From NCBI RefSeq assembly GCF_041435115.1, contig NZ_CP108046.1, positions 310,001 through 374,000 of the forward strand: DNA of 64,000 bases. The letters are read 5' to 3'. Within the stretch, counting starts at the first letter, position 1. Every line of letters starts with the position of its first letter. This stretch comes from Streptomyces sp. NBC_00289 (GTDB lineage Bacteria > Actinomycetota > Actinomycetes > Streptomycetales > Streptomycetaceae). Position numbers and translations under genes: made by a program. The notes beneath the pieces were generated by a model. That model was not told the origin of the DNA. It saw only the letters and a program-made list of their open reading frames with translations, and made no database searches. Positions 17,369 to 25,922 of the stretch are shown here, piece after piece.

Positions 17369-18240
17369 GAGCTTCTTCGAGTTGGCCACCGATCGGGTGA
17401 CAGACAAGGGCTCGTAACGGACAAGGCTCCCGGACAGTTGAGCGAGAGATCTCACGTCTCAACTCATTTGTCAGGGAGCCTTGTTGGTTACCTATCCTGC
17501 CGCACTCGACCTTCCGCATGCCCTCGTGGAGTGGGTCACGATGCTGATCATCACCCGCGAGGGTGACCGCCGGTGCAAACTGCCGGCCTCTCAGCGGGCC
17601 CTCATCACGCTCGTGTACCCACGCAAGCACGACACCCTCGCCCAGATCGCCGCCGGCTTCCGGATCAGCGAGAGCACCGCCCACGCACATGTACACAGCG
17701 TGATCACCCACCTGGCCGCCCGCGCACCCTCTCTCACTCACGCGCTGCGGCAAGCCCGCCCTGAGCACATCCTCGTCGACGGCACGCTCGCCGAATGCGA
17801 CCGCGTGGGCAACAGCCAGAACGACTATTCAGGCAAGCACCGCAAGCACGGCGTGAACATCCAGACGGTCACCGGCCCGGCCGGTGAGCTCGTCTGGTAC
17901 TCGCCGGCCCTGCCCGGACGGACCGCGGACATCACCGCCGCCCGCACCCACAACATCGCCCCATCTGTGAGCGACTGAAGATCCCCGCCCTCGCGGACAA
18001 GGCGTACCAGGGTGCCGGCGGAACGTTCGCCACACCCGTCAAAAGACACCGAAACCGTGAGCTCACCGTCAAAGAGAAGGCCGTCAACCGGGCACACGCC
18101 CGACTCCGCTCGCCCGTCGAACGGGCCTTCGCACGACTCAAAGCCTGGCGGATCTTCCGCAAAGCCCGCGTCAGTCCCAACACACTCACGTCAATCGCCA
18201 AGGCCGTCCTCACCCTGGAGAAGCAACGCTGAAGAAGCTC
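17369..18240 (+). mobile_element. IS5-type element, 872 bp (type beta, copy A)
   Basis: The ends begin GAGCTTCTTC and are inverted at 18231-18240. The triplet AGT is repeated at 17366-17368 and 18241-18243. It interrupts the IS701 transposase after the codons for QVAVS. Identical-length copies occur at 36072-36943 and, inverted, at 56857-57728. It is related to, but clearly distinct from, the 873-bp alpha element. Confidence 0.92.
17481..18232 (+). CDS. IS5-type transposase in two frames (beta copy A)
   Basis: The first frame gives the HTH part ([38 protein letters not shown]) and the first catalytic Asp ([14 protein letters not shown]), then [18 protein letters not shown]. The second frame starts near 17970 and gives [20 protein letters not shown] (second Asp) and [19 protein letters not shown] (Glu). 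The change needs a -1 step at GCCCCATCT. All three beta copies have exactly this arrangement, and all are precisely bounded by target duplications, so programmed frameshifting is plausible; an inherited mutation rescued in trans is the alternative. Confidence 0.75.
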
Positions 18241-19489
18241 AGTGTGCACGCGGTCTCCGACACCGCGTCGTGTCCGCTGCAGTGGCGCCTGTTCGTGCCC
18301 CGGGAGTGGGCGCAGGATCCGGTCCGCCGGCGCAAGACCGGGATCCCGGAGGAGACCGGGCACCGGGAGAAGTGGCGCCTGGCTCTGGACACTGGTGATG
18401 AGCTGGCGGAATGGGGTCTGGTTCCGCCGGTGCTGGTGGCCGACGCCGGCTACGGGCAGAACGCCGACTTTCGCGACGGGCTGGACAGCCGGGGCATCGG
18501 ATACGTGGTGGCGATCCGCTCGGATGTGGGCGTCCACCCGCACGACGTGCAGCCCGCCGCCTCCGCCTGGTCCGGCAGCGGCCGCAAGCCGCAGCCCCGT
18601 TACCGCGACAAGCCGTCCCCGGTGGCCGCACTCGCCGCCGGCCACGGACGGCAGGCCTTCAGCGAGGTGACCTGGCGGGAAGGCTCCCGCGGGCCGATGC
18701 GCTCACGCTTTTTGGCCCTGCGGGTGCGGCCGGCCGGGATCAAATCCCGACGCATCGCTCAGGCCGCCGCCGGCGACAACAGCTGGGACGGCGTCCTGCC
18801 TGAGCTGACGCTGCTGGCCGAGTGGCCCGCCGGCGCCGAAGCACCCACCGACTACTGGCTGTCCAACCTGCCCGCCGACACCCCGATCACCGAACTGGTC
18901 CGTCTGGCGAAGATCCGCTGGCGCATCGAGCACGACTACCGGGAACTCAAGCACGGCCTCGGCCTGGACCACTTCGAGGGCCGTTCCTGGAACGGCTGGC
19001 ACCATCACGTCACCCTGGTCACCGCCGCACACGCCTTCCTCATCGAACAGCGCCTGGCCCCAAAAGCCGATACAGCCAACTCACCCTCTACCAGACCCTC
19101 GACGCCATCCAGGACCTGCTGAACTGCTGGACCGGCACCTGCACCACCTGCCACCGCCCCCTGCCCAGAACGGCCACCAGCCCGAACTCAAGATCCAGAG
19201 CAACCTAACGGAGTCCTAACCATGTACAGGAATATACATCGGTATATATGCAGGTCAGTCCCTCTGGTCCGTTCGGGTACGCCTTGCTGGCGTGAAAACA
19301 TGACTGTGGCGCCTGCCCGCCGATGCCGGTCGCTCGGTGGGACGTTGAGCCCGTAGGTCAGTCTGGTGCCGGGGCCGCAGAGGGGCCACGCACTGTTGCC
19401 ATCGAGCACGCCGGTCAGATTCTCGCTCCTCCCGCGGCCCCCTGGGCAGGTGTCATCCCGTACGGATCGAGACCTGGGAGTGGCGCATG

Positions 19490-19956
19490 ACGGACACCAG
19501 CGGCAGCGGATGTCGCGGGTGGTCATGCCGCGGGAGTACAGGGACAGGATCATGTCGTCGACCTGCGACAGACGCCGCTTGCCCTTCACGATCACCGGCT
19601 CGAAGTCCGCCTCCCGATCCCGCCGGCACCTGGACGGTCACCGGGCCCGTCGAGGTGCTCAGCGTCTTGGCGCAGGAGTCGTTGCGGGACGTCCCCAATC
19701 CACGGCCGGCCGGGTCCCCGGTCTCGTAGTCGAGGTGGTCGGCCATCTCGGCCTGCAGGGCCCGCTCCAGCACCGCCTTCATCATCTGCTGCAGCAGACC
19801 GCCCGACCCGTCGATACCGACCCCGGCCGCCTCCGCGTCCGCCAGCAGCTTGTCGATCGTCGCCGGCGACATCACCGACGCCAGCCGACGCCCCGCCTCC
19901 TCGCGGTCGTCACGGGACTCCACTGTCTGCATGAACTCGTTCATCAAGTCACTCAC
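19490..19956 (-). pseudogene. IS256 transposase N-terminal fragment
   Basis: From Met at 19956 the frame gives LASVMSPATIDKLLADAEAA, GGLLQQMMKAVLERALQAEM and ADHLDYETGDPAGRG, then TGPVTVQVP. A frameshift near 19600 moves on to VIVKGKRRLSQVDDMILSLY and SRGMTTRDIR, where homology stops. This is the standard N-terminal third of an IS256-type transposase. The DDE core is missing. Confidence 0.8.
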
Positions 19957-20044
19957 TGTGCGTCACATTCCTGGTGTCAGCCGAAGCCCGACCAGCACCC
20001 AACAAGATCATCGCTTACACAAGGAAGTGAACACCCTCGGCCGC

Positions 20045-20110
20045 CTAGCGGGCCCGGCGCAGGCCGGTGATGTCCAGGGCCTGATTGATCGTTCCTTCGA
20101 CGCCGGCGAA
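20045..20110 (-). pseudogene. IS1182 transposase scrap
   Basis: The minus strand reads AGVEGTINQALDITGLRRAR before a stop. This is the highly conserved C-terminal block of IS1182-type transposases (AGVEGT--QA---TG-RRARYRGL). Too short for any function. Confidence 0.6.
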
Positions 20111-20280
20111 GGGCGTACTTGGCCTGCCAGGCGTGGGTCCCCGACATCGCGCCTCAGCCGGAAGAGGTGTCCTGATCAGCCCCGCAGCCCTGAGATCGCT
20201 GCCGTGTCGGGGCCAGCGAGAATGCGGCAGCACCGCAGGGCCGCATCTTCGAGAACCATGTGATGAGAGAGGGAGCGCGG

Positions 20281-20600
20281 ATGACGGGAGCCGGTGCGCG
20301 GGTGATCGCGGTCATGCCCGACGGTCAGGAACTGCGGGCCTCCAGTACGGGGTCGGGATCACCGTCTGGGGGACAGGGAACGGAGGCCGTCCGGAGCCGG
20401 TCGAGTACCGCGTGTGGTTGGGAGCCGGCCATGTGCGTCCCCTGGAAGGCGGCGACTACAGCACGGTGCCGGCCCGACCGGCCGGCACGCCCGTTGCCTT
20501 CGCTCCGCGAGTGCAACGCCGCCTCCTCACTTCCCTGACGCCGGAGCTCCGACAAGTAGGTCACATCGTTTCGCACGGATCCGGTAGGCGTCACCGGCGG
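20281..20600 (+). pseudogene. Frameshifted hypothetical protein
   Basis: ATG at 20281 opens MTGAGARVIAVMPDGQELR. A shift near 20335 then leads to LQYGVGITVWGTGNGGRPEP, VEYRVWLGAGHVRPLEGGDY and STVPARPAGTPVAFAPRVQR, which has normal codon use and protein-like composition. No family was recognised. The end is unclear because the second frame stays open well past the strong hairpin at 20611. Confidence 0.35.
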
Positions 20601-20610
20601 GGAGGGAGTG

Positions 20611-20644
20611 CGGGCCTCGGCATCCTTTCGGATGCCGAGGCCCG
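20611..20644 (+). terminator. Strong hairpin, possible terminator
   Basis: CGGGCCTCGGCATCC, loop TTTC, then the exact complement: a 15-bp GC-rich stem with a 4-base loop. No T run follows, which is common for Streptomyces terminators. Direction is not determined by the hairpin; it fits the end of the broken plus-strand gene before it. Confidence 0.6.
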
Positions 20645-20890
20645 GATGCGGTCCGGCTGTACCCAGAGCGCGGGAAACCGGTCCTGGCCCGCGCACCCGT
20701 GTCGGCGCGGACTGATCATGAACCTAGCGGGGCCAGTGCCACGCTGTACCCCGGAAGGGAAAGGCGAGGCGACGACGCGCGCCGTGTGGCGCTGCAGCTC
20801 TCCTTCAGTGCGTCTCAGGAGGACCGAACGCCCCTACACCGACGCCCGCACAGGCCCCTGGCAGCAAGCAGGGCTCGGAGGCGTTCGAAC

Positions 20891-22636
20891 GCAATCATTC
20901 AGCAGGTAATCGGAGTGTGACGGTGGCTGCCGTGATGTGACGGTCCGTGAGGGTGTGAGGCGTCGGTTGTGCGGTGTGGTGGATCTTGCCGTGCCCGAGC
21001 TGGAGTCGATGACGCGTGACGAGCTGGTCGTGCTCGCCCGTGGTCAAGCAGCCCGGCTCGATGAGCTGGCGGTGGTGATCGCCCGTCAGGATGCGCAGAT
21101 CGCGGCCATGGCTACGCAACTCGCCGACTTGGTAGACAAGTTCGAGCGGCAGGCCCAGGAACTGGCGAAGCTCCAGCATCTGCACTCGCGCAACAGTTCC
21201 AACTCCTCGATGCCGCCCTCGAAGGACGACACCCTCGGGAAGGTGCCGCCGCGCAAGGAGCGCCGGGCCAAGCCGAGCGGTCGCGGTAAGGGCAAGCAGA
21301 GGGGTGCGCCCGGGTCGGCGCTGTGCTGGCGCGGGGACGATGAGATCGACGACCGCCTGGACCGTTTCCCCCAAAAGGCATGCGGCTGCGGGGCCGACCT
21401 CGTCGACGCGGTCGGCCTGGGTGTGGTGTGGTGGACCGCTACCAGCAGCACGAGATCCCGCTGGTGGCGGTGGCCGTCACGCAGTACGACCAGCACGCGG
21501 TGGCCTGCGCCTGCGGGAAGGTCCACCGCCGAGCGTCCCGCGGGTGCCGGGCGTGGACGGGCGGAGTATGGGCCCAGCCTGCGCGCATTCGCGGTCTACC
21601 TGCTTGTGGTGCACTTCGTGCCGGTGCACCGGATGCGTGAGATCCTCGCCGCGCTGACCGGCGCCGAACCCTCCGTCGGCTTCGTCCACGCCCTGCTGGC
21701 GCGGGCGGCGTCCCTGCTGGCGACCTGCGACTTCGTCATCCGAACCCTGATCACCCTCGCCTTCACGCTCTGCTGCGACGAGACCCCGCTGAAGGCCTGC
21801 CCGGCCACCCCCGCCCCGGGCAGAGTCGAGGCCAAGAGCTACCTGCACGTCGCCTGCACCGGGCTGTACACCAACTTCCTGCTGGGCGACCGCTCCATGA
21901 CGACCTTCCGGCAGTTCGTCTACCGCGACCTGGAGCCCGGGGCGGTCATCGTCCACGACCGCTACCAGAACTACGACAGCATCCACCTCGGCACCCTCCA
22001 GCACCAGTTGTGCCTGACCCACGTGCTCCGGGACCTGGCCGGCGCCGCCGGGCTCTACCCCGAACAGGCCTGGCCCACCCAGCTCGCCGACGAGCTGCGC
22101 GAGCTGATCCACCGCGCCAACCAGGCCCGCGACCGAGGCGAGCAGACCTTGGCCGCACGGATCAGGCAGGTCGCCCTGACCGGCCTGCGGCACGCCGTGC
22201 GCATCGGCCTCGCGCACACCGCCACACTGGCGGACGCCCGGCCCGGCGCCCGCAAGGCCCGCCTGCTACTGCAGGCCCTGCGCGAGCGCGAGGACGACTT
22301 CCTGCGCTTCACCACCGACCTGCGCATCCCGCCGACCTCGAACCAGGCCGAACGCGACCTGCGCCCCTCCAAGACCCAAGAGAAGATCTCCGGGCGGCTC
22401 ACCGACCTGCAACGCGCCAAGGACCGCTACCTCATCCGCGGCGTGCTCTCAACCGCGACCAAGCACGCGGTCAACTCCCTGACCGTGCTCCGCGACGCCT
22501 TCACCGGCACGCCCTGGCTCCCCCGGCAGCCACCGCACCCGCCTGACCACCCCACACAACAGCCGCTGACCACCGGCCACCGGCCGTCACCGCACACCCA
22601 AAACCGTCACACAGCGCAGCCCTGCTGAATGATTGC
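20891..22636 (+). mobile_element. IS66-family element (complete)
   Basis: The ends GCAATCATTCAGCAGG (20891) and its exact inverse (ending 22636) are flanked by GTTCGAAC at 20883-20890 and 22637-22644. IS66 elements make 8-bp duplications, so GTTCGAAC is taken as the target. Because it is itself a palindrome, the terminal repeats look longer than they are. The element is 1746 bp and encodes a single transposase without the TnpA/TnpB partners of some IS66 members. It lies 14 bases before the operator of a toxin-antitoxin operon. Confidence 0.85.
20937..22628 (+). CDS. IS66-family transposase with a displaced middle segment
   Basis: The 563-residue frame has the N-terminal coiled coil (VIARQDAQIAAMATQLADLV), the leucine-zipper-like linker (HSRNSSNSSMPPSKDD), the DDE core (TLCCDETPLKAC first Asp, VIVHDRYQNYDSI second Asp, RIPPTSNQAERDLRPSKTQEKI Glu) and normal ending. 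Between about 21430 and 21530 the frame is wrong: a 5-base repeat (TGTGG) and a later loss of two bases swap the expected DRYQQHEIPLVAVAVTQYDQ and Cys-His segment for an unrelated one. The catalytic core is in frame, but the zinc-binding region is destroyed, so activity is doubtful. The start GTG is uncertain; later starts exist. Confidence 0.75.
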   Translation: MTVREGVRRRLCGVVDLAVPELESMTRDELVVLARGQAARLDELAVVIARQDAQIAAMATQLADLVDKFERQAQELAKLQHLHSRNSSNSSMPPSKDDTLGKVPPRKERRAKPSGRGKGKQRGAPGSALCWRGDDEIDDRLDRFPQKACGCGADLVDAVGLGVVWWTATSSTRSRWWRWPSRSTTSTRWPAPAGRSTAERPAGAGRGRAEYGPSLRAFAVYLLVVHFVPVHRMREILAALTGAEPSVGFVHALLARAASLLATCDFVIRTLITLAFTLCCDETPLKACPATPAPGRVEAKSYLHVACTGLYTNFLLGDRSMTTFRQFVYRDLEPGAVIVHDRYQNYDSIHLGTLQHQLCLTHVLRDLAGAAGLYPEQAWPTQLADELRELIHRANQARDRGEQTLAARIRQVALTGLRHAVRIGLAHTATLADARPGARKARLLLQALREREDDFLRFTTDLRIPPTSNQAERDLRPSKTQEKISGRLTDLQRAKDRYLIRGVLSTATKHAVNSLTVLRDAFTGTPWLPRQPPHPPDHPTQQPLTTGHRPSPHTQNRHTAQPC

Positions 22637-22657
22637 GTTCGAACGCTTCTTCCGGAG

Positions 22658-22674
22658 TTCTACCGGCGGTAGAA
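22658..22674. promoter_or_regulatory. Palindromic operator of the VapBC-like operon
   Basis: TTCTACCGGCGGTAGAA is a perfect 8-1-8 palindrome eight bases before the antitoxin ATG. Ribbon-helix-helix antitoxins bind such short palindromes to repress their own operon. The IS66 insertion ends just upstream, so the -35 region may now come from the IS. Confidence 0.7.
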
Positions 22675-22681
22675 TCGGGGT

Positions 22682-22936
22682 ATGAGTAAGCCAACGAGCA
22701 TCAAGACCAGCGAGGAAGTGCGCGACCGGCTGCGTACCCTTGCCGACGAGCGCGGCACCACCATTACTGAGCTGCTCGAAGAGCTCGCTTCCCGCGAGCT
22801 CACGGAATGTGAGCGTGAGCAGCGTGCCGTCGAGGCGGCCCGTGAGCTTGGCATCGAGTACAGCGAGCAGGTCCAGCAGGTCGGCCAGGACGCCTGGGCG
22901 AAGATCCGCTCCCATCAGAGCGGCGCCGCCGCGTGA
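22682..22936 (+). CDS. Ribbon-helix-helix antitoxin (VapB/CopG-like)
   Basis: An 84-residue protein. The first 40 residues, SKPTSIKTSEEVRDRLRTLA and DERGTTITELLEELASRE, form the classic RHH strand-helix-helix. The rest is an acidic/Gln-rich helix (EQRAVEAARELGIEYSEQVQ) that would wrap the toxin. The gene begins eight bases after a palindromic operator and its stop overlaps the toxin GTG start (GTGA at 22933-22936). A two-gene toxin-antitoxin operon is the natural reading. Confidence 0.85.
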   Translation: MSKPTSIKTSEEVRDRLRTLADERGTTITELLEELASRELTECEREQRAVEAARELGIEYSEQVQQVGQDAWAKIRSHQSGAAA

Positions 22937-23307
22937 ACCTGACGGCCGTCCTGGACCATACCGTTCTGACCGCTCTGTATCGCGCGGATCTCTTCTCCAC
23001 CGGCCTCTACGTCGAAGCCTCGCGCGGCGCCGGCCGCGTTCTCATCCCGTCGCTTTCCATCGTTGCTGCTGAGCGGCAGGACGCCGGCGCGGGCAGGCAC
23101 GCGGCATCGCTGCGGTTCGCGGAGAGCGTCCCGTTCACCGCCGCTCATGCGGTGGATGCGATGGACTGGAGAGATACGGATTGGCCGGTGGCTCACGCGG
23201 CTGCCATCGCCTGGCAGGCAGTGAAGGCGGGGGATCCGATCACGGTCCTGTCACTGGACCCCGAGCTGTATGCGGGCACCGGCATCACCCCGCTGAACCC
23301 CACCTGA
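22933..23307 (+). CDS. PIN-like toxin (VapC-type)
   Basis: A 124-residue protein directly after, and overlapping, the RHH antitoxin. The pattern LTAVLDHTVLTALYRADLFS puts an Asp near residue 7; SLSIVAAERQD offers the central Glu, and TVLSLDPELYAG a C-terminal Asp. These are the acidic positions expected of PIN-domain RNases, though the sequence is divergent from standard VapC. Length is normal. The operon layout supports a toxin more strongly than the sequence does. Confidence 0.65.
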   Translation: MNLTAVLDHTVLTALYRADLFSTGLYVEASRGAGRVLIPSLSIVAAERQDAGAGRHAASLRFAESVPFTAAHAVDAMDWRDTDWPVAHAAAIAWQAVKAGDPITVLSLDPELYAGTGITPLNPT

Positions 23308-23458
23308 CAGTGAGGATGTGAGTGGTGGTTCTGCTGATGCGTCTGACTCGCCACCTGACTGACGTCTTCGACTGTCCTGTTTGGGATTGTCGGCGCGTCG
23401 GCGGGCCTCCATGCACGCGGCCGGACGGGCGCTTGTGACTTCATAGCGCCTCTGTGTG

Positions 23459-24320
23459 TCAAGCGGCTTGAGCGAGGTGACTCCGTTGGTCGCGTTTCAT
23501 AATCCGGTAGACCACGTTGGACAGGCGGCGCTTGAGGGCCCGGCGGCCCTCGGATGGTGTCTTGCCTTCCGCGATCTTGCGGAGGTAGTAGTCCTGCCCG
23601 CGGCCGCCGTCGCGGATCTGGCAGACGGCGATCGTATGCAGAACCGAGTTCAGCGCGCGGTTGCCGCCGGTGTTGAGCCGATGACGGACGTTGTTGCCGC
23701 CGGAGGCGTCCAAGGGTGCGCTTCCGGTGTAGCTGGCGAAGTGGTGCTCGGTGGGGAACCGGCTGACGTCCCCGATGTGGCCGAGGACCTTCGCGGCCAG
23801 CACGGTGCCCAGGCCCGGCAGGGCGGTCAGCGTGGTGCGGGTCGCGGCGACGGCCTCGCGCATTTCGGCTTCGTTGTCCTTGACCTGCCGGTCCAGTCTG
23901 CGCAAATCGGCCAGCAGGTCACGGGCTATGTCCCGGCGGCAGTTGTCGGTGGCCGTGACCGGCCGGATGCCCTTCGTCGGTCTTGCGGTCGGCGCCGGTG
24001 GCCAGCAGCCGGGCCCGTGCCGACAGCGTGGACGGCACGTCGACCACGTTCTCGCCCGCGGCCGCCAGTTGCTGGGCGAGCGAGTGGCCCAGGCCGCCGG
24101 CGCCCTCGACCGCGAAACGACGGTCAGGCCACTGCTCGCACCAGCGCATCAGCTGGCGGAAGGTTCCGGCGTTGACGACGAACCGGCGCTGGGCCACCTG
24201 GTGGCCTGCTGTGTCGACGGCGACGGCGGTGTGGGACGACTTGTGGGGATCGACACCGATCAGGATCACAGGCTGCTGCTCTCGCACTCGATGAGTCAGG
24301 AAGGGGAGTGCGGTGGGCAC
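23459..24320 (-). pseudogene. IS110-family transposase with internal deletion
   Basis: The N-terminal piece (from 24320) has VILIGVDPHKSSHTAVAVDT with the first acidic residue and RRFAVEGAGGLGHSLAQQL, ending at TGADRKTDEGHPA. The C-terminal piece (from about 23905) has RRLDRQVKDNEAEMREAV, LTALPGLGTVLAAKVLGHIG and LNTGGNRALNSVLHTIAV. About 80 residues between the two halves are missing and the frame changes, so the enzyme cannot be made whole. IS110 elements lack true terminal inverted repeats; ends were not fixed. Confidence 0.8.
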
Positions 24321-24594
24321 CCTGACTTGAAGTCACCGTGTCGCCTTCATGCCTCTGTCGAGCCACACCGCGCGGGTGTCAGCCGGCGGCGGCACGCTAT
24401 CAGTGAGCCAGCCCATGGGCGGCAAGGAGCACTGCGGGCCCGTGCCGACCGACACCCTGGACGCTACGGCTGCAGACCGAGCATCTGGGGCCGATTGAAC
24501 AAGTCAGGAGCCTGGTCGAGAAGCCCCGTCACTGTCTTGTCCACCCGCCCGACCGGCGCGTGCCGCCCTCGGAACGGACTCACAAGGACGGACA

Positions 24595-25678
24595 TGACCA
24601 GCATGACGCACGACGGCCCGGAGATCACCGGCGGAGTCGACCCGTGGTCTGACGCACCATGGGGCGGTGATCGACTCCATCGGCCGGCACCTGGCCGACC
24701 GGGAGTTCCCCGCCTCCATCCGCGGTTACCGAGACCTTCTGGACTGGATGCGCTCTCATGGTGAGCTCGTCGCGGTGGGAGTTGAGGGCACCGGCGCCTA
24801 CGGAGCCGAGCTCGCCCGCGTGCTGACCGCGGCCGGGTCACGGTCGTCGACGACGTGGACCAACCGGACCGCAAGACCCGGCGGATGAAGGGCAAGTCCG
24901 ACCCGATCGACGCCTACGCCGCCGCGACGGCCGTTCTGTCCGGCCGGGCCACCGGGACGCCCAAGAGCCGGGACGGCGTGGTCGAAGCGGTCCGCGTCCT
25001 GCGGACAGCCCGCCGCAGCGCGGTCAAGGCCCGAACCCAGGCGATGAACCAGATCCGTGGACTGCTGGTATCCGCACCGGCGATGCTGCGCGAGCAGGTC
25101 GCGGGCCTGGAACGGGCTGCGCTGATACGCACCCGGGGCCGGCTGAGGCCCGGCAGTGAACTGTCACGCCCGCTGGCGGCAACCCGGGCGGCACTGCGCC
25201 GCCTCGCCCGCCGCCATCAGGCGATGGACGAGGAGATCGCCGAGCTCGACGCCGAGATCGGCCCGCCGGTCAAGCAGGCCGCCCCTGTACTACTGGAACT
25301 GTTCGGCGTCGGCCCGAAACCGCCGGCCAGCTGCTGGCCACGGCCGGGGACAACCCCGAACGGATGCGTTCCGAGGCCGCGTTCGCGCACCTGGCCGGAG
25401 TCGCGCCGATCCCCGCATCATCCGGCCATACCCACCACCACCGGCTCAACCGCGGCGACGATCGGGCCGCGAACAACGCCCTGCACATCATCGTGCTGAC
25501 CCGCATGCGCTTCGACGAACGCACCCGCGCCTACGTCGAGCGCTGGACCACGGAAGGACTGTCCAAGAAGGACATCATGCGCTGCCTCAAGCGATTCGTC
25601 GCCCGCGAGGTCTACCGCGCCCTGACCAGCACACCAACGGAACAAATCACTCAAACCGACCTTGCTCCAGCGGCTTGA
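24595..25678 (+). pseudogene. IS110-family transposase with several frameshifts
   Basis: Reading across frames gives MTSMTHDGPEITGGVD (first Asp), VIDSIGRHLADREFPASIRG, VGVEGTGAYGAELARVLTAA, RRMKGKSDPIDAYAAATAVL, AVKARTQAMNQIRGLLVSAP and FAHLAGVAPIPASSGHTHHH, ending FVAREVYRALTSTP. At least three shifts (near 24650, 24840 and 25320) break the gene. It is a different IS110 type from those at 10063 and 23459. Confidence 0.8.
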
Positions 25679-25681
25679 CGA

Positions 25682-25905
25682 CTATAGGAGTCGACCGTTC
25701 ACCTGCGGTGACGCCCCGCAGGCCCGGCACCACCGGCGGACCGTCTCATAGGAGGTGACGACGCCGCGGGCGAGCATCAGCTCCTCGACCTCACGGAAGC
25801 TCAGGGGAACCGAAAAGTACAGCCACACACAGTGGGAGATGATCTCCACCCGGTACCGGGGCCCTGATACGACGGCAGCGCTCCCCACGGCCAGACCCTT
25901 CCCAG
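25682..25905 (-). pseudogene. IS6-family transposase N-terminal stub
   Basis: The minus strand reads [39 protein letters not shown] and VRRWCRACG, then stops. This is the first third of an IS6-type transposase, the same portion as the remnant at 8728-8950. It abuts the end of the LuxR gene on one side and the end of an IS110 on the other. Confidence 0.8.
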
Positions 25906-25922
25906 CATGATCAACCTGGAGA

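Larger units (their letters stand above)
14680..19208 (+). pseudogene. IS701-family transposase split by IS21 and IS5-type element
   Basis: Three pieces read in order give one IS701 transposase: 14680-14725 (RDFRHRYCYLRGL), 17097-17368 (MLDGRRKSIQPMAERLPDGN, AWAVDDVSFPKDGK with the first Asp, GKQANCQVAVS), and 18244-19208 (VHAVSDTASCPLQWRLF, VLVADAGYGQNADF with the second Asp, KIRWRIEHDYRELKHGLGLD with the Glu region). IS21 sits between CTG and ATG codons (LRGL-MLDG), and the 872-bp element after QVAVS. Each target duplication is exact, so removing both restores the sequence. A stop upstream of 14680 and a frameshift near 19060 show the gene was already decayed or decayed later. Confidence 0.88.

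Noticed and set aside
19209..19260. AT-rich stretch (AATATACATCGGTATATATG) as an origin or promoter
   Set aside because: It is short, lacks iterons or boxes, and lies at the junction of two dead transposons; no function can be supported.
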